Positions 44,685-54,328 of a stretch of 64,000 bases of DNA are shown piece after piece. Below the pieces are notes generated by a model. That model saw nothing but the letters and a program-made list of their open reading frames with translations, was not told the origin of the DNA and did no database searches. Numbering within the stretch: the stretch's first letter is position 1; each line of letters opens with the position of its first letter. The DNA is from CAVQEK01 sp964596645. GTDB taxonomy: Bacteria > Bacteroidota > Bacteroidia > Cytophagales > Cyclobacteriaceae. The stretch lies in NCBI GenBank assembly GCA_964596645.1, contig CAZQVB010000019.1, positions 1 through 64,000 of the forward strand. The letters are read 5' to 3'. The position numbers and the translations under genes were made by a program.

Positions 44685-45578
44685 TTAGCTAATGATTTTC
44701 TTTCTGATAGCGACCACTTCTTCCCGGATCGACTCCACATTCTCGTCGGTGATGTTGATGGTGGACGTGCTGTTGTCGCGCACGACAAGTACCCCGTTCA
44801 CCTCTTCCATGGTAGGCTCAGCGTAGGTATAGGTAATCTCTATCTCCGAAAATTTCTTCTCCAGCTCCAGCACATTCTTATGCAGCTCGGCTATGTAGGG
44901 GTCTTGGGTATAGTAGCCGAGCAGCTGCTTCACATTGTCGAGAATGATTTTTTGCTCGCCAATTTTCTCTATTAGCTTTTTGTTGTTCGGATTCTTCTGG
45001 GCCACCTGGCAGGTGATGTGCAGCGCCTCTATCCAACCGCCGGTGAGTATGAGCACACTGAGGTTTGAGCGCTTATTGTCTTGCAGGTAGCTGTTTATCT
45101 GGTTGAAGTTCTGGGTAGTGATGAGCAGCAGCGAGTCAAGGTTTCGGCTGTTGGTGGCCAGGCGCTTGATGGTGTTGAAATCAAAAAACTGCCCTATGTT
45201 CAGATCATCCGCCAGGCCTTTTATAGAATTCAGGTACCGAAGCGCATCCTGATTCTGCTCATAAATATTGGCATAGCCAAGGTCAGTACCGTAGATGCCC
45301 AGGTTCAGCGCTTTTTCAAACGTGCTGTTGTAGTTTGATGCGTTGGACGGCTGGTTCAGTAAGTCACTGTCGTAGGTGAGGCCGGCGTCTTTGAGGAGGT
45401 AAGAAATCTCCAAAGGCGATGGTATCTGCTGTACAATGTCTTCTATTACATCTTCGGATATGGCAGGCCCTGCCACCGACATCGATTCCAGGCTGTCTAA
45501 AAATGCCTGTTCATTGGGATTTTTGGGGCTGCAGGAATACATCAGTACGATGGCAGCCCATAAAAATATTCTCTTCAT
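44685..45578 (-). CDS. Putative lipoprotein
   Basis: A 297-residue protein. MKRIFLWAAIVLMYSCSPKN is a lipoprotein signal with Cys16. The rest is mostly helical with Asn/Gln-rich turns; the region around residues 60-240 could form a helical bundle. Family not recognised with certainty. It lies 106 bp downstream of the ABC transporter and 16 bp upstream of the small secreted protein, so these envelope proteins may serve the transporter or the signalling cluster; that link is inferred from order. Confidence 0.75.
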   Translation of the reverse strand: MKRIFLWAAIVLMYSCSPKNPNEQAFLDSLESMSVAGPAISEDVIEDIVQQIPSPLEISYLLKDAGLTYDSDLLNQPSNASNYNSTFEKALNLGIYGTDLGYANIYEQNQDALRYLNSIKGLADDLNIGQFFDFNTIKRLATNSRNLDSLLLITTQNFNQINSYLQDNKRSNLSVLILTGGWIEALHITCQVAQKNPNNKKLIEKIGEQKIILDNVKQLLGYYTQDPYIAELHKNVLELEKKFSEIEITYTYAEPTMEEVNGVLVVRDNSTSTINITDENVESIREEVVAIRKKIIS

Positions 45579-45684
45579 AATGAAAATTTTAACCTGGACA
45601 AAACTATTACTTCACCTATAGAATAAAACTGTAAATCAAGCCATTATCTTTCATCTGTAGTGTATGGCAGGGCTGATGCCCGCC

Positions 45685-48600
45685 TCACGAATTGTCTTTT
45701 TTTCCCAGTGTTTCGAAGAATTGAATGGCCTTTTTCAACCATTCGAAGTACAGCGCCACGTACAAGAGCAGCGTCATGAGCCATATCACCAGCAGATTGA
45801 ACCAGAACGTGCTCAAGCGCAAACCAAAAAGGTACTTTTCCGGAGCAAAGAAGTGCGTTCTGTAATCCAGGAAGTTGCTTGGGTGGCGTGGTGGATTGAA
45901 TACCGGGTCTACCTGCTGAATGAGCCTTCCATTGTATTCGATGATGCGCTCTTTCACACTCAGGTTTCTCACCAGATCAATGAGGCTTTCGTTCTGATAT
46001 CTGTTTTTATACTCGTTGTAGTCGAATTCATATTCCGGGCTGTTTTCCAGGTGATAGATCAACAGCTCTTTCTTTTGCACCGCCTGATTGTAGGCATCCA
46101 GCAGTTTCTGGTTCAGCACTTCCAATTGCTGATCGGCCTTCGCGAGCCTGTCGCGGGTCACGTCTGCCAGTGTCATATCCTTCAAAAATGAGGTGATCTG
46201 TGTGGTATCGCCCAACTCAGCCATCATTTCCGACTTGATCAGAGCGAAATATTTTTCTTTTTGCGCCTGCACGTCCGGGTCGTCACTGTCGAGGTTGTCG
46301 CGCAGATAGTCGAGCCTGGTCTGTATTTCTTTAAGCCAATATGAGGCGAGGAAGTCGGCCTGCCGCTCGCGCTTTTCCAATTCATACAGTGTTTCGTCGA
46401 AGCCTGCCGGCAGGCCATTGGTTTTGAATTGCCGCACGGCCACGGCCTCATAAGCCCAGCGCGAGGCCATCATGTCGGCCACCACAGGCACCTTGCCCTT
46501 GGTGCTGATGAGCTCGTTAAGCTTGTCGAAATTGAACAACAAACCACTGAGCACCATCTGTGGAATGATGAGAATGGGTATGAGAATATAGACCGTGACG
46601 GCCGAATTGAACGCCGATGAAATATTGAGACCAAGTACGTTGGCCAGGCACGATACGGTGAAAAGGGCCAGCCAGTAGGTGAGCGTCATATCCCTGATCT
46701 CCAATATCAAATTGCCAAGCAATACAAAAAGCAGGGTTTGTATGGCCGAGAGTGTAAATAAGATCACCAGCTTAGAGCTGAGATAGCTGCTCCAGCTCAG
46801 GTTCAGAAATGATTCCCTTTTCAGTATTTTTCTGTCTTTTATGATCTCCTCTGCACTTACTGTGAGCCCCATAAAAAGGGCTACTATGATGGCCATCATA
46901 ATGTATACCGGTATGTTTTCATTGAACCTGAAAACATATTCGGTGCCTTCGGGGCTATTTTTGTACCGAATGATAAAGGCTAAAATGAAGGCCAGCAATG
47001 GCGCCTCCAACAGGTTGATGAGCATGTATTGTTTGTTGCTGAGCTTCGACAGCACGTCGCGCTTTACGAATATCATGGCCTGCCTGAGCCGCGAGGGGAT
47101 TTTGAGTGAGGCCGGGGGCATTTCCTTTACCTCTTCTACGGCTTCCTGCTTAAAATTTTCGTAGTAAAGTCCGTTCCACTGCTGTGGGTTTACTTTTCTT
47201 TTATTGGTAAACTCGCCGTATTCATCCACCACTTTGGCCTCTATGATGTTGAATATCTGCTCGGGGTTCACATTGCCGCAGGTAGAGCACTGGCCGCGCT
47301 CTGCACCCACCTGATTGCTGGCTTTTTTGAAGTAGGTGACGGCTTCTACCGGCGGGCCATAGTACACCGGGTACCCGCCTACATCCATGATCATCATCTT
47401 GTCGAACATCTTGTAGATGTCGGACGAAGGCTGGTGAATCACCACAAAAATGAGCTTTCCTTTCAGCGACAGCTCTTTCAGCAGGTCTATCACATTTTCC
47501 GAATCTCTCGAGGAAAGCCCTGAGGTGGGTTCGTCTACAAAAAGCACCGACGGCTCGCGGATCAGCTCCAGGGCTATATTGAGGCGCTTGCGCTGGCCAC
47601 CGCTTATTGTTTTCTCCAGCGCATTGCCCACTTTCAGGTCTTTGCGCTGGTCGAGCCCGAGGCTGGCCAGGGTGGCCATCACGCGCTTGTCGAGCTCCTC
47701 TTCGCTGTGGTCGGCGAAGCAAAGCTTGGCGTTGTAGTACAGATTTTGGTATACGGTGAGCTCTTCTATCAGCAGGTCGTCTTGCGATATATAGCCGATT
47801 ATACCTTTTATTTTTTCTTTGTCGTCGGTAAAGAGGTCTACAGAATTGATTTTGATGCTGCCTTCGCTGGGGCGGTCTATGCCGGCCAGCACGTTGAGCA
47901 GGGTGGTTTTGCCGGCACCGCTGGCACCCATGATGCCGATGAGCTTGCCTGGCCCCTCGTGTATATTCACGTCGCGCAGGCCGAGGGTACCATTGGGAAA
48001 TTTTTTGGTGATGCCTTCGGCAATGAATGAAAGCTTGCCGGCATCTTCATGGTGCGATACAAACTGGCGGATGAGGTCGCTGTAGTACAGCACATCGCCA
48101 CTGGGCACCTTCACCGTGCTGCCATGCGAAAACTGATTGGTGAGCCGTGGCTTGATGATGTAGCCATTGAGTGAAACCTCGTCGGGGCCCAGGTAGCGCA
48201 AAAAGTACATGTCGACACTACGCACGGCCAGGAATATCAGGTCGCCTTTTACATCAATGATGAGTTCGCGTGTGTGCTGTAGCCCGTGCTTTTCTTTGCT
48301 GGCGATGAGCAGGTCCTGATGTGCAGGCTTGTCGCCGGGCTGGTATAGTATGAAGCTCTCTATGAGTTTGAACTCATCACTCACGATATTGAACACTTCC
48401 GACACCGTATTGATGATCTCCATACGCTGCGGCGTGAAGTTGCGATCGGATCCGACCAGTTCCAGCAGCTTGATCAACACCACCACCTTTTGCTTCTGTG
48501 TCAGCGTCTTGTTGATCTTACGGCAGATGGCCAGTGTTTTTACGGAGTCTTTTACTGAGGTGAGCCGCTTCTTCTGCTTTTCATCACTGTCGTCGTCCTC

Positions 48601-48777
48601 TTTTCCGTATTCAGAGAGCTCGTCGTAAAGCGCCAGGTATTCACGAATGGAATCCTGATCAAGGTCCTCCTTGAATATGCTGATGACGTAGTTACGTTCA
48701 TTTTCAGTAACTCCGCCATCTTGCTTGGTGATGATCGCAAACAGCTGCGTAAGGGCCTTGAGTATCTCTTCACTCAT
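45685..48777 (-). CDS. TerB/FHA-like ABCG-type ABC transporter
   Basis: A 1030-residue fused transporter. Residues 1-150 look like a TerB fold (KALTQLFAIITKQDGGVTENE). Residues 165-240 resemble a degenerate FHA domain (DEVSLNGYIIK, then a basic/hydrophobic strand ladder) without the canonical Arg/Ser/His set. The ATPase has Walker A GASGAGKT (284-291), ISGGQRKRLN (391-400) and FVDEPTSGLSS (413-423). A CSTCGN cysteine pair near 490 precedes a C-terminal ABC-2 membrane domain with about six helices, split by a long charged loop. This nucleotide-domain-first layout is that of ABCG/White exporters. It lies 80 bp downstream of the SiaC-like gene on the same strand. Substrate unknown. Confidence 0.85.
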   Translation of the reverse strand: MSEEILKALTQLFAIITKQDGGVTENERNYVISIFKEDLDQDSIREYLALYDELSEYGKEDDDSDEKQKKRLTSVKDSVKTLAICRKINKTLTQKQKVVVLIKLLELVGSDRNFTPQRMEIINTVSEVFNIVSDEFKLIESFILYQPGDKPAHQDLLIASKEKHGLQHTRELIIDVKGDLIFLAVRSVDMYFLRYLGPDEVSLNGYIIKPRLTNQFSHGSTVKVPSGDVLYYSDLIRQFVSHHEDAGKLSFIAEGITKKFPNGTLGLRDVNIHEGPGKLIGIMGASGAGKTTLLNVLAGIDRPSEGSIKINSVDLFTDDKEKIKGIIGYISQDDLLIEELTVYQNLYYNAKLCFADHSEEELDKRVMATLASLGLDQRKDLKVGNALEKTISGGQRKRLNIALELIREPSVLFVDEPTSGLSSRDSENVIDLLKELSLKGKLIFVVIHQPSSDIYKMFDKMMIMDVGGYPVYYGPPVEAVTYFKKASNQVGAERGQCSTCGNVNPEQIFNIIEAKVVDEYGEFTNKRKVNPQQWNGLYYENFKQEAVEEVKEMPPASLKIPSRLRQAMIFVKRDVLSKLSNKQYMLINLLEAPLLAFILAFIIRYKNSPEGTEYVFRFNENIPVYIMMAIIVALFMGLTVSAEEIIKDRKILKRESFLNLSWSSYLSSKLVILFTLSAIQTLLFVLLGNLILEIRDMTLTYWLALFTVSCLANVLGLNISSAFNSAVTVYILIPILIIPQMVLSGLLFNFDKLNELISTKGKVPVVADMMASRWAYEAVAVRQFKTNGLPAGFDETLYELEKRERQADFLASYWLKEIQTRLDYLRDNLDSDDPDVQAQKEKYFALIKSEMMAELGDTTQITSFLKDMTLADVTRDRLAKADQQLEVLNQKLLDAYNQAVQKKELLIYHLENSPEYEFDYNEYKNRYQNESLIDLVRNLSVKERIIEYNGRLIQQVDPVFNPPRHPSNFLDYRTHFFAPEKYLFGLRLSTFWFNLLVIWLMTLLLYVALYFEWLKKAIQFFETLGKKDNS

Positions 48778-48857
48778 GCTGGTACCAAAAATTTATTTAT
48801 ACACCCAACCTCCGAAATAGCCTTCCGGGGTATAATCATTTAAAAAGTGTGGCTCTG

Positions 48858-49220
48858 TCAGTACGGCTTAAAGTCGAACTCCAGGTCCACCAATTCTGAA
48901 AATTCTTCGCCGGCTTCTTCCATGTCTTCGTCGTCTTCGTAGAAATACCAGTGAATTTTGGCGCCTTCCACATCTTCGAGGGCAGTGAGTATGTCGAGTA
49001 TCAGCTTAGATGAAGCGGTGTTGAAATATTCGAGTTTGAACACGAAAATGGTTTCAGCTAGCGGTGCATTGCCATATTCTTTTATCCACTCGATGACGGG
49101 TTGGTAAAATTCTGCTGAATCTTCCGGAAGCGACCGCCCGGAGATCTCAAAAATACCGTTGCTCTTGTCCAGTATAATTTTCGGAGTATCTTCAGTTCCT
49201 TCTAGATTGATAATTTCCAT
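48858..49220 (-). CDS. siaC: SiaC family regulatory phosphoprotein (DUF1987)
   Basis: A 120-residue protein. LEGTEDTPKIILDKSNGIFEISGRSLPED is the family signature. With the ATG at 49220 the threonine in EYFNTASS is residue 68, the same number as the Thr68 phosphorylated in Pseudomonas aeruginosa SiaC. That agreement supports this start over the one at 49238. In Pseudomonas, SiaB phosphorylates SiaC, SiaA removes the phosphate, and free SiaC activates the cyclic-di-GMP synthase SiaD. No SiaD-like GGDEF gene is here, so the output partner differs. Confidence 0.9.
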   Translation of the reverse strand: MEIINLEGTEDTPKIILDKSNGIFEISGRSLPEDSAEFYQPVIEWIKEYGNAPLAETIFVFKLEYFNTASSKLILDILTALEDVEGAKIHWYFYEDDEDMEEAGEEFSELVDLEFDFKPY

Positions 49221-49259
49221 AGTTATAAATGTTTTCAAACGTTATTTTAAAATGGTGCC

Positions 49260-49805
49260 TTATGAGCGGGCTACTGTAGTTTTAAGACAGAAAAAAGACA
49301 AATTATTTTCCAGGGGCTGAAATTCGTATTCCAGTTTTTGCCCCGACTTGCGCGCCATATCTACAAAGCCAAGTCCGGCGCCACCTTTGTCTGTAAGTCC
49401 GGTGCCATTTTTTATTATGTCTTTGTATAGCGTTTTAAGTCCTTCTTTGTCAAGGCTGTTTATTTTTTCCAGCTTTTCCTTCAGGAAGTCCACCTCGTCG
49501 TTTTTAATAGGATTGCCGGAGGTGATCACGTAGGAGTCGTCGTACTTACCGATCATGAAGATGGCCGTATTGATCTTTTTCACATCGGCGATATACTCTT
49601 CGCTGTGTTTCACAATGTTTTGAAGGCATTCTACCATCACATTGAAGACCTTGCGTTTGATGCTGGACTCCTCTCCCATGGAGTCGAGGTTGCGCTCTGC
49701 CATAGAAAGTACCGACTTGGTGATCTCCTGGGTAAACTCACCCTCATACACAAGAATAATGTTATTCTTTAGCATCATTTGATGCATCTCATAGATATAC
49801 TTCAT
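49260..49805 (-). CDS. siaB: SiaB family protein kinase
   Basis: A 181-residue GHKL-type ATPase fold. The N-box is ECLQNIVKHSEEY and the G-box is DKGGAGLGFVDMARKSG. The opening YEMHQMMLKNNIILVYEGEFTQEI matches SiaB proteins. It is expected to phosphorylate the SiaC-like protein encoded 40 bp downstream. The protein is cytoplasmic. Its order behind the SpoIIE phosphatase matches the sia operon. Confidence 0.88.
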   Translation of the reverse strand: MKYIYEMHQMMLKNNIILVYEGEFTQEITKSVLSMAERNLDSMGEESSIKRKVFNVMVECLQNIVKHSEEYIADVKKINTAIFMIGKYDDSYVITSGNPIKNDEVDFLKEKLEKINSLDKEGLKTLYKDIIKNGTGLTDKGGAGLGFVDMARKSGQKLEYEFQPLENNLSFFCLKTTVARS

Positions 49806-49861
49806 GATGTTACGTGTGTTTTTTTAATGGTCATCAATTTTATATTTAGCTATTGTCATTC

Positions 49862-52800
49862 TCAAAAACGCACTCCTATCATCAGTACGTCGTCAGTTTG
49901 TTTTTGCTCTCCTTTCCACGCCATCCACTCATCGTCAAATATTTTATGCAGCTCCATCATCGATTTCTTATGGTTGTCCTGTACGATCTGCCGAATGCGC
50001 TTGGGGCCAAACTTTCTGTTGTCGGGTCCGCCAAACTGATCGGGAAATCCATCGGAACAGAAGAAGATAGAATCGCCCTTGCCGGCTTTGAATTTCGTAG
50101 AGGTAAATTTCGTCTGATTTTTATATATGCCACCACCTATCGGAAACTTGTCGCCTTTTATTTCTTCCAGTTCGCCGCCATTCATATAGTAGAGCGGGCG
50201 GTGTGCACCGGCGTAGGTGATCTCCCTGGTGTTTAGTTCTATCTTGCACAGCGCGATGTCCATGCCATCTTTAGTCTGTGAGTTGTCCACATCCTGGCGC
50301 AGCGTTTTGGTCACACTCTTGTCGAGTGCGTCGAGTATGCTGCCGGGGTCGGTGATCTTTCTACTTTTTATAATGTCGTTCAGCAGGAAGTAGCCGATGA
50401 GTGAAATGAGGGCACCAGGCACGCCGTGGCCGGTACAGTCTACAGCGGCAAAATACATGGTGTCGCCGATGTTCATAAACCAGGGAAAGTCGCCGCTGAC
50501 TACATCACGGGCCCTGTACAGGATAAAGGAATCGGGCAGCAGTTGGCGAATCACGGCATTGTTTGGCAATATGGCGCTTTGTATGCGCTTGGCATAGTTA
50601 ATACTTTCGGTGATCTTCCTGTTTTTCGATTGTATCTCCAGCTCTATCTGCTTGCGATCGGTGATGTCGTGCGACACGAGCAGCACAGATTCCAGGGCAT
50701 TTTCTTCGTCGAACTCGGGTATGGCGTTGATCTGCATCACTCGCTCGCCCATGGTGGATGGGAAATCCATCTCACGCGAAACGGTATTTTTCCTTTCTTC
50801 CACCTCGCGCAGCAGGCCTATCCACTCCTGTTTCACATTTTCGGCTATGGCCACATCGCTCAGGGTTTTATTCAAAAAGTCGGCTGCCTTCTGGCCCGTG
50901 TAGTTCTCGATCATCGGGTTGATGTAGAAAAACTCGCCGGTGTTGGTAAGCCGTGTGATCAGGTCGGGGGAGTTTTCTGACAACGACTGCATTTTGGATC
51001 GCATACGCTCCTCGCGCTCGGCCCTCCTGCGCTCTGTGATGTCGCGTGTGTTTACAATGATGCCCTGAATGGCCGGGTCTGACAGCAGGTTGGTGGCCGT
51101 GGCCTCTACCCAGATGGCTTCTCCGTCTTTTTTGATGTATTCATACTGCGCACTGGCACTTTCGAACGGATTGGCGATCACCGCCCGGAACATCTGCTCC
51201 ATGGCGTCCAGGCCGTCGGGGTGTACGTGTATTTTGTCGCTCTGGCCGATCATATCGTTTTGTGCATAGCCGAGTATGCGCTCTACCGATGGACTGATGT
51301 AGCGTATGCTGCCTTCTTCTTCATATATGGCAATTACTTCCGAGGCATTTTCGAGCAGAAGCTGCATGCGGTTTCTCGTGCGGTTTACTTCTTCTATCTG
51401 GTCTTCCAGGCGCTGGTTGGTTCGCCGCAGCTCCTCTTGCGTGGCCGCCATTTCTTCAGCGTTTTGCCGCAACACTTCCTGCTGCTCCTGTAGCTCGTTG
51501 CTCATCTTCTGCGACTCCTCGAGCAGCTTTCGCGTGCGCTCGTTCACCTTTATGTTGAAGATGGTGCGCGCCAGTATCAGGCTTATCTCTTCTACAAATT
51601 TTATCTGGCTGCTGTTGAACTTGTGGAAGCCGGCAAACTCCACTACACCAAACACCTTTTCGTTGGCTATGAGCGGCGTAATGAGTATACACTCCGGGCG
51701 CTTGTCGCCTAGAATGCCGGATGTGATGGTGACGTAATCTTGCGGTATCTCCGTACGCAATATTTTGTCTTGTTCGGCTACTGCCTGGCCTACCAGGCCC
51801 TGGGCATACTTGAAGGTGCCGTTCAGGTATTTCTTTTTATGATAGGCATAGGCGGCTTTCAGCTCCACCAGCGGGTCTTTGGGGTTGTCGTCGTTCAGCA
51901 CGTAAAAAGCCCCTTGTACAGCGCCTATTTTTTCTGTGATAAAAGCGATAACGGCATCGCCCAGCGCATCGATGGTATCGTGGGCACGCAGTATCTCAGA
52001 TATCTCTGCCACACCGGTCACTATCCAGTTACGCTCCTTGTCCTGCTGCTCTGTTTCCAGCAGGTTCTTGCGCATATTTACCAGTGCATTGCCCAGCATA
52101 TCGTCGGCGCCGAGCGACTGGTATTCTGCTTTCAGGTCGCCCTTTCCAATTTTTTCTGCGAATGTAGCCGTGCGGCGCAGCGCCTGTACCAGCTCGTTTG
52201 TGGTCTCCGACATCTGACCCACCTCGTCATCTGACTGCTTTTCTATGCTGCTGGGAAGGTTGCCCTTGGCCAGCGAGGCCAGCGATTCTTTCAACGACAG
52301 CAACGGGTTAACAAAAAACTGTGCAAAGGCTATCGCTATAATGCTGCTGACGATAAGAATGATGCTGCCAAACAATGCAAAACGCTTCACTACTACAAAG
52401 GCATCGGCATGCAATTCGCTCATGTCGGCCTTCACGACCAAACCCCAGTTGGTGGCTGCGATATATTTGCGCACGGCCAATGTTTTTTCTCCGCGATAGT
52501 CTATGGCATAACCCTTACCTTCTTCGCCCATTGCAGCCTGCTTCATGGCGCCGCCCATCTGCTCGTCGAAAAAGACGCCATCATCGAGGGCTTTCAGATT
52601 GTCATACTTGGGGGTATTCAGAAATACGGCGCGGTTTTTTTGCTTTTGCACCAGCAGGGTTTCTATGGTTTCGCCAAAGCCAAGGTCTTTGGCCAAAGTT
52701 TCGTATACCGCGCTCAGGTCGAGCTGAATAAATGCCAGGCCAGTCTTTTCTTCCAGCGCATTCACCACCGGCGCACCGGCTATTACATGATAACCGCCCT

Positions 52801-53413
52801 GCTGCTGAAACACTTTGCTGAAGAAAAGGCCTTCCAGGGCGCCCGGTACGAGGCTGTCGTCGTAGCCATTCACCGCGCGCCGTATGTTGTCAAAAGCGCG
52901 TTCTTGCTGGGTGCTGTGAAGGATCTTGCCTTCCAGGTCGGTCACAAAAATATCTTCTGCCTCTACGGAATTGTTAAAGCTCAACAGCGCAGCTGTGATA
53001 TCCTGCGTTTCTGCCATGCCGTCATCAGCCATGTCCATACCGGGCAGTGCCATGTCCATGTCCATAGTCATGCCCATGCCCAGGTCTGCCATACCCATAC
53101 CCATATCCATGGCCATGCCGCTGTCGGCAGAGAGTGAGTCGCCGGGTAAGTCTTCATCGCTGCCGGCTGTCAGGCCGTTCTTGAGTGCGTCCATGTTGCG
53201 GAGCAGCTCAAGATCTGTCTTGGCCTGCTGCAGGAAAGTGTGGATCTTTTCTATTTTAAGGTCTGCCAGGGCATTGAGGTTGCGCAGGTAGTTTTCTTCC
53301 AGCACACCCAGCCTGATGGAATAAGAGATGTAGCCGGCCGTCACCACGGTGACGAATACCAGCAAGATGATGAGGACTGAAAGTTTGGTCCGTACGCTTA
53401 TATTCCTGAACAT
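49862..53413 (-). CDS. siaA: Membrane sensor SpoIIE phosphatase (SiaA-like)
   Basis: A 1183-residue protein. Transmembrane helices lie at about 10-30 and 347-365 around a Cache-like periplasmic sensor. Then come HAMP (366-420), GAF (about 465-625), a coiled coil (625-690), PAS (685-795), PAS (805-920) and a SpoIIE/PP2C phosphatase (970-1183) with AAVDCTGHGVPGALIS, FFCSDGFPDQFGG and QTDDVLMIGV. It should dephosphorylate the SiaC-like protein when the sensor is engaged. The sensor carries a Met-rich insert at 100-133 (13 Met in 34), encoded by CCATGN-type tandem repeats at 53015-53116. GAF and double PAS make it much longer than Pseudomonas SiaA. Confidence 0.9.
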   Translation of the reverse strand: MFRNISVRTKLSVLIILLVFVTVVTAGYISYSIRLGVLEENYLRNLNALADLKIEKIHTFLQQAKTDLELLRNMDALKNGLTAGSDEDLPGDSLSADSGMAMDMGMGMADLGMGMTMDMDMALPGMDMADDGMAETQDITAALLSFNNSVEAEDIFVTDLEGKILHSTQQERAFDNIRRAVNGYDDSLVPGALEGLFFSKVFQQQGGYHVIAGAPVVNALEEKTGLAFIQLDLSAVYETLAKDLGFGETIETLLVQKQKNRAVFLNTPKYDNLKALDDGVFFDEQMGGAMKQAAMGEEGKGYAIDYRGEKTLAVRKYIAATNWGLVVKADMSELHADAFVVVKRFALFGSIILIVSSIIAIAFAQFFVNPLLSLKESLASLAKGNLPSSIEKQSDDEVGQMSETTNELVQALRRTATFAEKIGKGDLKAEYQSLGADDMLGNALVNMRKNLLETEQQDKERNWIVTGVAEISEILRAHDTIDALGDAVIAFITEKIGAVQGAFYVLNDDNPKDPLVELKAAYAYHKKKYLNGTFKYAQGLVGQAVAEQDKILRTEIPQDYVTITSGILGDKRPECILITPLIANEKVFGVVEFAGFHKFNSSQIKFVEEISLILARTIFNIKVNERTRKLLEESQKMSNELQEQQEVLRQNAEEMAATQEELRRTNQRLEDQIEEVNRTRNRMQLLLENASEVIAIYEEEGSIRYISPSVERILGYAQNDMIGQSDKIHVHPDGLDAMEQMFRAVIANPFESASAQYEYIKKDGEAIWVEATATNLLSDPAIQGIIVNTRDITERRRAEREERMRSKMQSLSENSPDLITRLTNTGEFFYINPMIENYTGQKAADFLNKTLSDVAIAENVKQEWIGLLREVEERKNTVSREMDFPSTMGERVMQINAIPEFDEENALESVLLVSHDITDRKQIELEIQSKNRKITESINYAKRIQSAILPNNAVIRQLLPDSFILYRARDVVSGDFPWFMNIGDTMYFAAVDCTGHGVPGALISLIGYFLLNDIIKSRKITDPGSILDALDKSVTKTLRQDVDNSQTKDGMDIALCKIELNTREITYAGAHRPLYYMNGGELEEIKGDKFPIGGGIYKNQTKFTSTKFKAGKGDSIFFCSDGFPDQFGGPDNRKFGPKRIRQIVQDNHKKSMMELHKIFDDEWMAWKGEQKQTDDVLMIGVRF
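53015..53116 (-). repeat. Met-coding tandem hexamer tract in the phosphatase gene
   Basis: Imperfect repeats of the form CCATGN/CCATAN on the plus strand encode alternating Met with Asp, Gly or Ala on the minus strand. The tract keeps frame, as expected for hexamer units. Confidence 0.75.
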
Positions 53414-53426
53414 GACAAATCTCTTT

Positions 53427-54293
53427 TTAGACGGTTTTCTTCTCTTTCATTTTCTGTTCGGCCACTTTTTCCTTTCCTGTCTGGTCTGCCAACAGGCGGG
53501 CGAAAGCCTCCTGAACCAGCGCCTCGTCTTCGGCCGATATTTCCTTGAATGACGCAATTTCCACGAGTGCCACCGGCAGCCCATCGGCCATGATGGGCAT
53601 AATGAGCAGGCTGCTGGGGTTGGCTTTGCCCAGCCCTGATATAATGTTGATGTATCCTTTGGGTATATCTTTCAGATTGAGCTTGCGGCCTTCCTTAGCG
53701 GCCTGACCGGCCAGGCCCTCTCCAAATTCGTATTGCAGCGTGTCGCTGTCGGGCAGGCTGTAGGCAAAGGTTGCCTGCAACGCTATCATGCGCTTTTTGG
53801 CATCGTTCAGCACAGTATAGTAGAGACCCTGGCTGGCTTCCAGCCGGTGACACACGGCGGCCAGCAGCTTTTCCGCTTTGCGCGTTTTATCTTTTTCTGG
53901 AGCAATGGCCGTCCACATTTTATCGATACTGCCATGTTCGGCTTGGCCATTTTCTTCTTTCACGGCCTTTTCTTCTTTTACTTCAGCACTGTGTCGTAGT
54001 TCATTGTCTTTAATCTTAGTATCTGACTTGCTCAGCAGAAATATGATAGAAAAGATGGTGATAAGACCTATAAGCAGCGTACTGATCAGCACCGCGTTCA
54101 ACTGCCAAAATACAGGAGCTGCCGATGCTATCACCTTCATGTCGATATTGGCATCGGCAAACTGCAGTGATCGTGGCAAGCCCATCAGCCATACCACCGA
54201 GAGTATCAGCCCAATGAGGTAGAGCACAGAAAAGATCTTTGCCAGAGTTTTTGTATCCATTTTCATTTTCATCGCATTTTCACTTAAAGCCAA
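53427..54293 (-). CDS. Membrane-anchored GAF domain protein
   Basis: A 288-residue protein. Two helices (about 17-38 and 63-87) anchor it, a charged linker of Lys/Glu (92-125) follows, and a GAF domain occupies about 135-275. The GAF resembles the one in the neighbouring phosphatase: GLAGQAAKEGRKL...IPKGYINIISGLG against GLVGQAVAEQDKI...IPQDYVTITSGILG. It has no output domain, so it probably acts through a partner. It lies just upstream of the phosphatase gene on the same strand. Starts at MKMKM (about ten codons in) are possible. Confidence 0.82.
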   Translation of the reverse strand: MALSENAMKMKMDTKTLAKIFSVLYLIGLILSVVWLMGLPRSLQFADANIDMKVIASAAPVFWQLNAVLISTLLIGLITIFSIIFLLSKSDTKIKDNELRHSAEVKEEKAVKEENGQAEHGSIDKMWTAIAPEKDKTRKAEKLLAAVCHRLEASQGLYYTVLNDAKKRMIALQATFAYSLPDSDTLQYEFGEGLAGQAAKEGRKLNLKDIPKGYINIISGLGKANPSSLLIMPIMADGLPVALVEIASFKEISAEDEALVQEAFARLLADQTGKEKVAEQKMKEKKTV

Positions 54294-54328
54294 TCATCAT
54301 ACTTTCTAAAAAATTTCGTGTGGCCCGT

